Source: Aquificota bacterium
GTDB taxonomy: Bacteria; Aquificota; Aquificia; Aquificales; Aquificaceae
Assembly: GCA_013153495.1 (NCBI GenBank)
Contig: JAADEH010000001.1
Coordinates: forward strand, 62,001-126,000
DNA length: 64,000 nucleotides
Direction of reading: 5' to 3'
Below, one piece after another: positions 32,094-41,301 of the stretch. The position numbers and the translations under genes were made by a program. Position 1 is the stretch's first letter, and each line of letters begins with the position of its first letter. The notes under the pieces were generated by a model that saw only the letters and a program-made list of their open reading frames with translations, did not search any database and was not told where the DNA came from.

Positions 32094-32687
32094 TTACCTG
32101 TATAGACCCTTCCTCTCTATGAATTCCCTCACCCTGTCCGGCACCATGCAGTATATACTCCTGCCTTCCCTTATCCTCCTCCTTATCTCCGTTGCGGAGA
32201 TGTCAATCCTCCTCGTCTTAAGGAGTATGTAATCCCGTCCCTCCTCGAGGTGGGGAAACTTCTCCTTGAGGTAATCCCTGACCTCCTTTCCCTTGCCCTC
32301 TCTGTCCGCCACCAGCAATATCGAGAGACGGAGAACCTCCTCCGGTTCCCTCCAAAGGTGAAGCCTGAGAACGCTGTCCGCTCCCAAAAGCATGTAGGGT
32401 TTTCCTCCCAACTCCCTGTTCAGATGTCTGAGAGTGCTCACCGTGTAGGAAATTCCACCCCTCCTTATCTCGTAATCGCTCACCTCAAAGCCCTCCTCCC
32501 CCTCGAGAGCGAGCTTCAACATCTTTAGCCTGTCTTCGGGTGATGCCCCGTGCCCTTCCTTCAGGGGAGCGTGATAAGCGGGCATAAACACCACCTTACG
32601 GGCTTTTACAGCTTCCATAGCGTCCCTTGCGAGGATTATGTGTCCTGTGTGAACGGGGTCAAAGCTCCCCCCGAAGAGTATAAACAT
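32094..32687 (-). CDS. nadD: Nicotinate-nucleotide adenylyltransferase
   Basis: FGGSFDPVHTGHIILARDAME; RRIDISATEIRRRIREG. Confidence 0.95.
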   Translation of the reverse strand: MFILFGGSFDPVHTGHIILARDAMEAVKARKVVFMPAYHAPLKEGHGASPEDRLKMLKLALEGEEGFEVSDYEIRRGGISYTVSTLRHLNRELGGKPYMLLGADSVLRLHLWREPEEVLRLSILLVADREGKGKEVRDYLKEKFPHLEEGRDYILLKTRRIDISATEIRRRIREGRSIYCMVPDRVREFIERKGLYR

Positions 32688-32705
32688 GCTTGAATATTAT
32701 AGGTA

Positions 32706-34139
32706 ATGTCCCTCAGAAACAAGCTAATACTGAGCACCTTTCTGGTCTCCTTCTCCCTCTCCCTTATCACCATACTCATATTCGGTTTCATCGCCTACCA
32801 CAACATGCAGGACAACGTTCAAGAGGTCTATGACAGCGTTGCAAGAACCTTCTCCTTTGCCCAGAGAACCCTCGCTCAGGGAGCGGACGACGTGGTTATC
32901 AAGCTCCAAAAGTGCCAGCCCCGCAGGTCGGGAACATACATACTTCTGAGAGAAGAAGGACTCCTCATAGGTAGGGTTGAAAACTGCGTATTCTACGGAA
33001 CCAGCTTCTACAAAGTGGTGAACTTCACCGCAAACGTGAACAACCTCGATTGGTTTATCCTCTACGACAGGGTGGTCCTCGAGAGGCTCTCCGAAGAAAA
33101 TCCCGAGTTTTTCGACAGATTTATAAAGGATAGGTTTGTAATAGACGACTTCGTCGTGGAAGGAAACTTCAACCCGAAAGTAATTCGGGAAGTTAAAAAC
33201 TCCACGGGATACAAGCTTACGGAAGGGTTCAAGACCCTCATAATGGACTTCCCCGTGGTGATAAGGAACGAAATCCCCGTGGGAAGAGTTGTCTTCCTGA
33301 GAGACTTCTCACCTATACTCAGGGAAGCCCTATTCACACCCCTGATATTCCTCGGATACACCTTGACCCTCGTGGTGGTTTTGTCCCTCATACTATTCGT
33401 TCTCTTCAACAGGATAGTCAAAGAGGTATCGCTTCTTAGGAGGATAACCAACAAGTTCAAAGACCTCGACTTCTCCGATGTTCCCAAACTTAACGAGATG
33501 CTCAAAAGGGAGAGAGCGAGGGACGAACTCTTCTACCTGAAAAGAGCCATACTTGCCATGGCTCAGGAACTCGAGGACACGATAAACAAACTCCAGGTGG
33601 AAAAGAACAGGTTCGAGGAAATGGCTTACACGGACCCTCTGACGGGACTGAGCAACCGAAGGTTCTTCATGGAAGAGGCAAAGAGAATGATGGACCTCGC
33701 CAAAAGATACAAAGAACCCCTTGCGCTCATAATGCTCGACATAGACAACTTCAAGAGGATAAACGACCAATACGGACACGATGTAGGGGACTTGGTTTTA
33801 AAAAGCCTTGCGGACGTCATAAAGAGGAGCGTTCGTTCTTCCGACATACCCGCCAGGTTCGGTGGTGAAGAGTTCGTGATAATGCTACCGAGAACGGACG
33901 AGAGGGGAGCGGTAATGGTTGCGGAAAGAATAAGGGAAGGCTTCAGAAACTCAAAGGTTCACGTAAACGGTAAGGATGTCTGGACCACCGTCAGTGTAGG
34001 TATAGCTCTCTACGAACCGGGAGAGGACATAGAAAGCCTCATAAAGAAAGCGGACGAAGCCCTCTACGAAGCCAAAAGGAAGGGTAAGGACAGGGTAGAG
34101 GTATTTAAACTAACAGAGGAACATCCTGAGAAGGATTAG
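32706..34139 (+). CDS. Membrane sensor GGDEF diguanylate cyclase
   Basis: TM-sensor-TM; DPLTGLSNRRFFME; ARFGGEEFVIMLP. Confidence 0.91.
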   Translation: MSLRNKLILSTFLVSFSLSLITILIFGFIAYHNMQDNVQEVYDSVARTFSFAQRTLAQGADDVVIKLQKCQPRRSGTYILLREEGLLIGRVENCVFYGTSFYKVVNFTANVNNLDWFILYDRVVLERLSEENPEFFDRFIKDRFVIDDFVVEGNFNPKVIREVKNSTGYKLTEGFKTLIMDFPVVIRNEIPVGRVVFLRDFSPILREALFTPLIFLGYTLTLVVVLSLILFVLFNRIVKEVSLLRRITNKFKDLDFSDVPKLNEMLKRERARDELFYLKRAILAMAQELEDTINKLQVEKNRFEEMAYTDPLTGLSNRRFFMEEAKRMMDLAKRYKEPLALIMLDIDNFKRINDQYGHDVGDLVLKSLADVIKRSVRSSDIPARFGGEEFVIMLPRTDERGAVMVAERIREGFRNSKVHVNGKDVWTTVSVGIALYEPGEDIESLIKKADEALYEAKRKGKDRVEVFKLTEEHPEKD

Positions 34140-35496
34140 CCAAAGCCCTGATGAGCATTCTCTCCACCATTTCCTTGGAAACTTCGTTCATGGTGCGTTT
34201 TAGCTTCAAGAAAAAGTGAAACAGAACTCCAGAAGCCTCCAGACCAAAACCCTTGTCCGCAAGCACCTTTTCCTCCCAGGTCTTTATCTTAGGTGTGAAG
34301 GCTCTAAGTAAGGGATTGTTTCTGTTCAATCTCGGGTATTTGGGAACTCCGACGAACTGATACCCCCTGACCTTGCCTTCTAAGAAGAAAACCTTTATGA
34401 GGTAATTTCCGCTCTCCACGGTTATGCTATCGTCCGCATCCTCAAAAAGTCCACCGGACCCAGCGGTAACGGTTCTCGTCTTCACAGCGTTGTAATCCAC
34501 CAGACCCGGGTTTTTGACCTCCCTACCCGCCAAGTTGAACCCGGCTACATAACCCGCCTGCTGAGCGGGTGGGAATAGAGCTATCCATCTGTGATTTCCC
34601 CAAACATCTATGCCCGAAGCTATATCCCCCGCAGCGAACACATCTGGGTCCGAGGTTCTCTGGTGCTCGTCAACGAGAATTCCACCGATAGGTCTTCCGA
34701 GCTTTTTATCCATGTGGATTTTTATGTCGGTTCCCTCCACTAAGTATGTCCTCGGTCTCACCCCCGTAGAAACTATCACCATGTCGGTTTCTATAAAGAA
34801 GCTCCTGTCGGAACCCCTCCGCTTTATCTCCACCGCTTCCACCCAATCCTTACCGTGGAAGGCTACAACCTGATGGTCCGTATATATGCTTATTCCCGTT
34901 TCTTTTCTCAAAGTTTCTCCGTATAACCTTCCCATTTCGTGGTCCAGCATCTTAGGTAGAACCCTATCGAATATTTCCACCACGGACACCTGGACACCCA
35001 TGTGGTGTAAGGTTTCCGCATCCTCTATCCCTATAGGACCCCCTCCGACTATAACCGCTCTCTTTACTCTTCCCGATACCACCCATTCCCTTATCTGCCT
35101 CGCCTCGTCGAGGGTCTTTGCGGTAGTGATACCGGATAGCTCTATCCCGTCGATTGGGGGAACGAAGGCATAAGCTCCCGCAGCAAGAAGGCATCGGTCG
35201 TAGGAGACCTCTTCCCCGCCTTTTACGATAACGACCTTCCTCCTGTTGTCGATACGCTCCACTTCCTTCCCGGGTCTGAAATCTACCTTGTGTTCTTCGT
35301 AAAACTTTTCTCCCCCTTTGTAGAAGAGAGCCTGAGGTAGTATGTCGTCTCTTATCACATTTTCCATGCAGTTGGGAGCGTATGTAGGGTGCTTTTCCGC
35401 AGAGAGAACTATCAGCTCACTCTCCTTATCAACCCGTCTAAAAGCCTCTATGGCACTTGCAGCTGCAGGACCGTTACCGACTATGACAACTTTCAC
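34105..35496 (-). CDS. FAD-dependent pyridine nucleotide-disulfide oxidoreductase
   Basis: VVIVGNGPAAASAIEAFR; AVIVGGGPIGIEDAETL; VFAAGDIASG. Confidence 0.9.
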   Translation of the reverse strand: MKVVIVGNGPAAASAIEAFRRVDKESELIVLSAEKHPTYAPNCMENVIRDDILPQALFYKGGEKFYEEHKVDFRPGKEVERIDNRRKVVIVKGGEEVSYDRCLLAAGAYAFVPPIDGIELSGITTAKTLDEARQIREWVVSGRVKRAVIVGGGPIGIEDAETLHHMGVQVSVVEIFDRVLPKMLDHEMGRLYGETLRKETGISIYTDHQVVAFHGKDWVEAVEIKRRGSDRSFFIETDMVIVSTGVRPRTYLVEGTDIKIHMDKKLGRPIGGILVDEHQRTSDPDVFAAGDIASGIDVWGNHRWIALFPPAQQAGYVAGFNLAGREVKNPGLVDYNAVKTRTVTAGSGGLFEDADDSITVESGNYLIKVFFLEGKVRGYQFVGVPKYPRLNRNNPLLRAFTPKIKTWEEKVLADKGFGLEASGVLFHFFLKLKRTMNEVSKEMVERMLIRALANPSQDVPLLV

Positions 35497-36963
35497 TTAC
35501 TTCTTCTCCTCTATGCTCATTATGTATTCCACGCAGGTTCTGACGCCAAATCCCGTTCCACCGGGCACATAGTATCCGTAATCCTCCTTGGACCAAGCTG
35601 GACCCGCTATGTCAAGATGAACCCACTCTATACCATTTTCTACGAACTCTTCAAGGAACATAGCGGCTGTTATTGCTCCTCCGTATCTGCCTCCTGTGTT
35701 CACCACGTCCGCGGGACCCTTCTTTATCTTCTTTCTGAGCCTCTCGTCATCCATCGGGAGTTCCCATACCCTTTCTCCCGCCTCTTTGGCTGACTCCTTT
35801 ATCTCCTGTGCAAAGCTCGGGGAGTTGGTAAACAGACCTGCGGTGTATTCTCCGAGAGCTACCATGCATGCACCTGTCAGGGTAGCCATGTCTATTATTT
35901 TTGAAGGCTTAAGCTCGGAAGCGTAGGAGAGAGCGTCGGCAAGGGTAACCCTTCCCTCAGCATCGGTGTTGTCTATCTCTATGTATTTGCCGTTCTTGGC
36001 TCTTATTATGTCGTCTGGTCTGTAAGCGCTTCCGGAAGGCATGTTTTCCGCTGCACCTATTATGCCGTGGACTTCAACCTTCGGTTTTAATTGAGCTACA
36101 ACCTTCATTATCCCCAACACTGCACAGGCTCCGGACTTGTCCATCTTCATGGTTCTCATGTAGTCCCCCGGCTTTATGTTGAGTCCACCGCTGTCGAAGG
36201 TAAGACCTTTCCCCACTATGACTATTTTGTCCTTGGCTTTCCCTCTGGGTTTGTAGGTTAGGTGTATAAACCGCGGTGGAGTGGCTGAACCTTTACCCAC
36301 GCTCCACAGGGCAAGCATTCCCATCTCCTGTATTTGCTTCTCGTCATAGACCTTACACTGGAGTTTATACTCCTTGGCAAGTCTCTTTGCCTCCTCCGCG
36401 AGGGTTACGGGGTTTATAACGTTCCCCGGCTCGTTTACGAGATTTCTCGCATAATTTTGAGCTTCCGCTACTATCACTCCCCTTTTTACCGCATCTTCCG
36501 GAGCGTTGTAGATAAAGACTTCCTCAATCTCCTTCTTATCCTCTTCTTTTTTGGACTTGTATTTATCGAAGGTGTAGCTACCTAAAACCGCACCCTCCGC
36601 AACTGCTTGATACACTTTATCCTTTACTCTTGAAGGCAGGATAAAAACTGTTCTCTTTACGCCGTCCTTCTTAAGTCTCTTTACCGCGACAGCGGTCGCT
36701 CTCCTAAAAGTATCACTTTCTACCTTTTCCTTCTTTCCCAAACCTACCGCATACACAAGTCCTATCCTCTGACCGGGCAGGGGAATTTTTTCTATTTGTC
36801 CCTCTTTACCTTTAAAGTTTTCAAGTTCGAGAGCCTTTTTTACCTTTGAGGATATACCTCTTCCGAGCCTTGAAAGGTTCTTAAAATCCCCTTCGTAGAG
36901 AAGCACCACCGCGGACTCTATATTTAACTTTTTGAGGTCTTCTTGGGATGCTCTAACTTTCAT
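35497..36963 (-). CDS. pepA: Leucyl aminopeptidase
   Basis: VGKGLTFDSGGLNIKP; NTDAEGRVTLADALSYA; M17 signature. Confidence 0.97.
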   Translation of the reverse strand: MKVRASQEDLKKLNIESAVVLLYEGDFKNLSRLGRGISSKVKKALELENFKGKEGQIEKIPLPGQRIGLVYAVGLGKKEKVESDTFRRATAVAVKRLKKDGVKRTVFILPSRVKDKVYQAVAEGAVLGSYTFDKYKSKKEEDKKEIEEVFIYNAPEDAVKRGVIVAEAQNYARNLVNEPGNVINPVTLAEEAKRLAKEYKLQCKVYDEKQIQEMGMLALWSVGKGSATPPRFIHLTYKPRGKAKDKIVIVGKGLTFDSGGLNIKPGDYMRTMKMDKSGACAVLGIMKVVAQLKPKVEVHGIIGAAENMPSGSAYRPDDIIRAKNGKYIEIDNTDAEGRVTLADALSYASELKPSKIIDMATLTGACMVALGEYTAGLFTNSPSFAQEIKESAKEAGERVWELPMDDERLRKKIKKGPADVVNTGGRYGGAITAAMFLEEFVENGIEWVHLDIAGPAWSKEDYGYYVPGGTGFGVRTCVEYIMSIEEKK

Positions 36964-37016
36964 GTTTCAACCTCCGGATAGAATAATGATATAGTTTACA
37001 CAAGGAGGGAAGCACT

Positions 37017-37907
37017 ATGGAACAGAAACATCACCGTTCCGAGGAATATGAAAAGCCGAAGGTGGTCGAGGAGGGTATTTGGGTTGCGGGGGAAGCCATA
37101 AAGAAGGCTCCTAAGCTCAGAGGTGTTCCCACGGGAGTGGAGGGTCTGGACGAACTCTTCTTTCACACGGTCATAGAGAACGGTAAGGTGGTTAAGAAGC
37201 CTCTGGGAGGAATACCCGAGTATGCGGTCGTGAACCTGACGGGAGTGTCCGATACGGGGAAGTCCCTTATGGTAGAGCAGTATGCGGTCAAGCAGGCAGA
37301 AAGGGGAGACGTGGTAGCCTTCATAACCGTTGAAAGTCCCGCTCCCTTCGTTACCATGGGTCTGAAGGAAAGAGCCACAGCCATGGGCATAGACTTTTCT
37401 GAGATAGAGAACAGGATTGTTCTCATAGACGCTGCGAGCCATACAAGCCTCAGAGACAACATACCGAACCTCCTTGCGACCCTTGCCTTTGCAATAAAGA
37501 ACTACAAGGTCAGGCACACAGTTATAGACTCGGTTACGGGTCTGTATGAAGCCAAAGAGATGCTGGCAAGAACTGTGGTTCGACAGCTCTTTAACTTTAT
37601 GAAAAAGTGGTATCAGACCGCTATCTTCGTATCCCAAAAGAGGAGCGGACATGAGGAACTTTCTGCGGAAGCTGCGGGAGGTTATGCGGTCAGCCACATA
37701 GTTGACTGCACCATGGTGCTTGCAAAGGAACTAATAATGACCAAAAGCCAATCCGCCTTATACGGGAAACCTATCGGGGACATAGTCAGACTGTTCAGGA
37801 TAGACGGCTGTCGCCTGTGCGGGCACGATACGAAGACCCATTACCTCGAGATAACGGAAACGGGTCTGGTAAAGATAGGTGAACCGCTCGGAGCCAAGAG
37901 GGAGTAA
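37017..37907 (+). CDS. KaiC-like RecA-fold ATPase
   Basis: Walker A GVSDTGKSL; VPTGVEGLDELF; C-terminal CRLCGHDTKTHYLEITETGLVKIG. Confidence 0.85.
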   Translation: MEQKHHRSEEYEKPKVVEEGIWVAGEAIKKAPKLRGVPTGVEGLDELFFHTVIENGKVVKKPLGGIPEYAVVNLTGVSDTGKSLMVEQYAVKQAERGDVVAFITVESPAPFVTMGLKERATAMGIDFSEIENRIVLIDAASHTSLRDNIPNLLATLAFAIKNYKVRHTVIDSVTGLYEAKEMLARTVVRQLFNFMKKWYQTAIFVSQKRSGHEELSAEAAGGYAVSHIVDCTMVLAKELIMTKSQSALYGKPIGDIVRLFRIDGCRLCGHDTKTHYLEITETGLVKIGEPLGAKRE

Positions 37908-37947
37908 GCTTATAATATATATAAAAACTATCTAAGGAGGGTGCGAG

Positions 37948-38163
37948 ATGGTGGGAGAAAGGATAAGGAGGCTAAGGGAAGAGAGAGGTCTCTCCGTTGA
38001 GGAGTTCGCTAAGAGAATAGGCATACCCGCAGGCAGGGTTGAGGAGATAGAGAGCGGCAAGCTCGAGCCTTGCGACGCAACTTTGGTGTATATTTCCAAG
38101 CTCTTCGAGGTTAGCTTCTGGTGGCTTAAGGAGGGCAGAAAGGAGGTTGCGGAGGTAGCCTGA
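37948..38163 (+). CDS. XRE-family helix-turn-helix regulator (71 aa)
   Basis: GERIRRLREERGLSVEEFAKRIGIPAGRVEEIESGK. Confidence 0.9.
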   Translation: MVGERIRRLREERGLSVEEFAKRIGIPAGRVEEIESGKLEPCDATLVYISKLFEVSFWWLKEGRKEVAEVA

Positions 38164-38166
38164 GTT

Positions 38167-38787
38167 TTACTTCATCCTCTTTGCCAGCTCTTCCATTACC
38201 TCTTTTAAGTCAATACCTCTCATAGTCAAGGCAAGGGTGAGCATGTATAGCATGTCCGCAGTTTCGTAGAGTATTTCCTTCTTCTCGCCGTTTTTTATGG
38301 CTATTAAAGCCTCTATCGCTTCCTCTCCGAACTTCTGCAGAACTCTATCTATACCCTCTTTGGCAAGCTTAACCGTGTATGAACCTTCGGGCTGGTGCTC
38401 AAGCCTGTCCCGTATCACTTCCTGAAGCCTCTGGAGGGTTTCGAAAGGGAGGGGTTTTTTTACTTCCTCTCCGTCTATCTTACGGAAAAAGCAGTTTCTC
38501 TTTCCCGTGTGGCAGGCTCTATTCTTCTCCTGCTCTATCACATAGATGAGAGCGTCTTCGTCGCAGTCTATCCTGACCTCTATTACCCTCTGAAGCTCTC
38601 CGGAGGTTTCTCCCTTCTTCCAGATTTCTTTTCTGGAACGGGAGTAGTAGTGTGCGTAGCCGGTTTGGAGTGTTTTTCTTACAGCTTCCTCGTTAGCGTA
38701 AGCGAGCATTCTAACCTCACCGGTTCTGTAATCCTGTGCTATTACGGGGATAAGTCCTTCGGAGTTAAACTTGAGTTTGAGCATCAC
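38167..38787 (-). CDS. hisIE: Bifunctional phosphoribosyl-AMP cyclohydrolase/phosphoribosyl-ATP diphosphatase
   Basis: [37 protein letters not shown]-terminal His[16 protein letters not shown]...[12 protein letters not shown]. Confidence 0.96.
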   Translation of the reverse strand: MMLKLKFNSEGLIPVIAQDYRTGEVRMLAYANEEAVRKTLQTGYAHYYSRSRKEIWKKGETSGELQRVIEVRIDCDEDALIYVIEQEKNRACHTGKRNCFFRKIDGEEVKKPLPFETLQRLQEVIRDRLEHQPEGSYTVKLAKEGIDRVLQKFGEEAIEALIAIKNGEKKEILYETADMLYMLTLALTMRGIDLKEVMEELAKRMK

Positions 38788-39804
38788 TCAATTAATTGTA
38801 TATCCTCTGACCGTGTCCACTAAGAGTTTTACCTTGTTAAAGTCCATATCGGGGGCAAGACCGTGTCCGAGGTTGAATATGTATCCGCTCCTGCGGGGTA
38901 TGCTCCTTAGAAGCTCCAAGGTTTTGAACTTTATAATGTCTTCCTTTGCATACAGAACCGAAGGCTCGAGATTTCCTTGAAATACCTTGTCGCTGTTTAG
39001 CATGGTCAGAGACAGGTCGAGGCTCCAGTCCACCGAGAGAACGTCCGCCTCCGTTTTCTGGGCAAGGTCTATAAAGGAGGAAGAACCTTTGAAGAAGTAT
39101 ATGACGGGCACGTCCGTTTTCTCTTTCAGTCGGTGTATCAGCTCTTCAACATAGGGAAAGACAAGTTCTTCGTAGTCGTTTCTGCTCAGGAAGGAGGTCC
39201 AGCTGTCGAATATCTGGAGTATGTCCGCTCCCGCCTGAGCCTGAGCTGTCAGGTATTGAAGAACCGCTTCCGTTATCCTCTCCATGAGGTTTTTAAAGTC
39301 GAACTCCCTTTCCCACATAAAGAGTTTGGTTTTCCGAAAGTCTCTGCTCGACTTTCCCTCGAGCATGTAGCTTACCAGCGTAAAGGGTGCTCCCGCAAAA
39401 CCTATGACGGGGACTTCCTGCTGGGCTTCTTTGACCTTCTTTATGATTTCATAGACGTAAGCGTTTTCCGAAGGGTCATACTTTTTGAGGTCCTTTAACT
39501 TACCGCTCCAGGTGAGCTTCGGTCCCTCCCCTTCCACAAATTCAACTTTCACACCCATAGGCTCCAAGGGGACGAGTATGTCGGAGAAGATTATTACCGC
39601 ATCCACACGGAGCAGTTCCAACGGTAAAAGAGAAACCTTTACCGCTAAGTCCACATTCTTGCAGAAGTCCATGAAGCTGTCTTCCATGGCTCTGAAGTGT
39701 CTATACTCCTTCATATACCTGCCGGCTTGTCGCATAAGCCAGACGGGAAACCTTTCTATGCGCTCTCCTCTGATGGAGCGGAGGATTAGGTCGTTTTTTG
39801 GCAT
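38788..39804 (-). CDS. hemE: Uroporphyrinogen decarboxylase
   Basis: PVWLMRQAGRYMKEYR; VIGFAGAPFTLVSYM; FNLGHGLAPD. Confidence 0.97.
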   Translation of the reverse strand: MPKNDLILRSIRGERIERFPVWLMRQAGRYMKEYRHFRAMEDSFMDFCKNVDLAVKVSLLPLELLRVDAVIIFSDILVPLEPMGVKVEFVEGEGPKLTWSGKLKDLKKYDPSENAYVYEIIKKVKEAQQEVPVIGFAGAPFTLVSYMLEGKSSRDFRKTKLFMWEREFDFKNLMERITEAVLQYLTAQAQAGADILQIFDSWTSFLSRNDYEELVFPYVEELIHRLKEKTDVPVIYFFKGSSSFIDLAQKTEADVLSVDWSLDLSLTMLNSDKVFQGNLEPSVLYAKEDIIKFKTLELLRSIPRRSGYIFNLGHGLAPDMDFNKVKLLVDTVRGYTIN

Positions 39805-39819
39805 GTAAAGATTATAGCT

Positions 39820-41214
39820 TTACCTCTTTACCCAGGTTATAGGTCCGTAGTGTATCTCCGAGGCACTCTGTCCTATGGCTTCCGAAAGGGAAGGGTGGGA
39901 ATACATCGTTTTGGAGGCAAACTCCACGTTCTTTCTGTCCCTTATCATGTGCACTACCTGGTGTATAAGCTCCCCCGCATGGGGTCCTACTATGTGGCAC
40001 CCCAGTATCTCGCCGGTCTCCTCGTCCGCCACAATCCTTACGAAACCTTCGTTTTCCCCGTCGTCCATAGCCTTGGGGTTCGTTACGAAGGAGGTAACTC
40101 CTACCAGAACTTCGTAATCTTCGTCCTCAGCTTGGTCCTCGGTAAGTCCTACGCTCGCGACTTCGAAGGCGGAGTATATGATTTTGGGAATTACCCGGTC
40201 GTCTCTTTTCCAGTCCGTTCCACCGAGCATGTGGTTTACCGCTATCTTTCCTTCATACATAGCCTTGTGGGCGAGCATAAGGGGTGAGGTAACGTCTCCG
40301 CAGGCGTATATGTTGGGAACGGTGGTCTGGGAGAACTCGTTGACTTTGATGAAGCCTTTCTGGTCCATTTCTACTCCGACCTCTTCTAAGCCGAAACCCT
40401 GGGTTGTGGGTTTTCTGCCTACCGCAAGGAGTATAAAGTCCGCTTCCACTTCGGTTCCGTCGGAGAGCTTTGCCTTCACGCCGTCAGGCGTCTTTTCCCA
40501 ACTCTCAACGGTAGTTTTCGTCCTTATGTCCACCCCGAGCTGTTTCAGTTTCCTGCCGAGATACCTTCCCGAGTCCTCGGGTATGTCGTCAACGGGAAGT
40601 ATTCTCCTCTGAAGCTCTACGAGCACCACCTTGGAGCCGTATTTTCTGAATATGTAGGCAAACTCTACTCCTACCGCTCCACCACCTACTATGAGAACCT
40701 TTTTTGGGACGAAGTCTATGTCCCATATCTGGTCCGTATCCACCACGGACTTTCCGTCAGGAACGAGGTTTCCGACCGCAACTGGTCTCGAACCTGTGGC
40801 AACGAGTATGAATTTCGTTTTTATGGTCTCCTCCGCACCTTCTACAAAGACGGTGTTGGGGTCCTTTACGACTCCCCTTCCGTAAATTATGGGCAGGTTT
40901 ATCTGCTGGGCGAACTTCTTAAAGTTTTCCCTTATGGTTATGACTACGTTGTCCCTTCCCTCTTTGAGCTTCTTATAGTCTATGTCAAAACCTTTGGGAA
41001 GTATTCCCCACTCGGGCATCTTCTCAAACTTGTCGATAAGGTAGGCTCCGTGTCTCATGTATTTGGAGGGAATGCAACCTCTGTTGAGGCAGTTTCCTCC
41101 TACCGACTCGGGGGAGAGTTCAACCAGAACTGTCCTCATCCCTCTCCTGTAGGCGTATATTCCCGCTTCGTATCCTCCGCTTCCGGCTCCTATTATCACG
41201 AGGTCAACTTCCAT
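39820..41214 (-). CDS. lpdA: Dihydrolipoyl dehydrogenase
   Basis: IIGAGSGGYEAGIYAYRRG; GGNCLNRGCIPSK; dimerisation motif SHPSLSEAIG. Confidence 0.93.
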   Translation of the reverse strand: MEVDLVIIGAGSGGYEAGIYAYRRGMRTVLVELSPESVGGNCLNRGCIPSKYMRHGAYLIDKFEKMPEWGILPKGFDIDYKKLKEGRDNVVITIRENFKKFAQQINLPIIYGRGVVKDPNTVFVEGAEETIKTKFILVATGSRPVAVGNLVPDGKSVVDTDQIWDIDFVPKKVLIVGGGAVGVEFAYIFRKYGSKVVLVELQRRILPVDDIPEDSGRYLGRKLKQLGVDIRTKTTVESWEKTPDGVKAKLSDGTEVEADFILLAVGRKPTTQGFGLEEVGVEMDQKGFIKVNEFSQTTVPNIYACGDVTSPLMLAHKAMYEGKIAVNHMLGGTDWKRDDRVIPKIIYSAFEVASVGLTEDQAEDEDYEVLVGVTSFVTNPKAMDDGENEGFVRIVADEETGEILGCHIVGPHAGELIHQVVHMIRDRKNVEFASKTMYSHPSLSEAIGQSASEIHYGPITWVKR

Positions 41215-41301
41215 TCCTCCGTCCTCCTATTAGGAAGTTAAGAATATTATGATAAACCTAATCCCCGATGCTTTCTGGAATTTTGACCTTAAATTAAGGA
41301 T

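Noticed and set aside
36996-37697. 233-aa minus-strand ORF
   Set aside because: Antisense of the KaiC-like gene.
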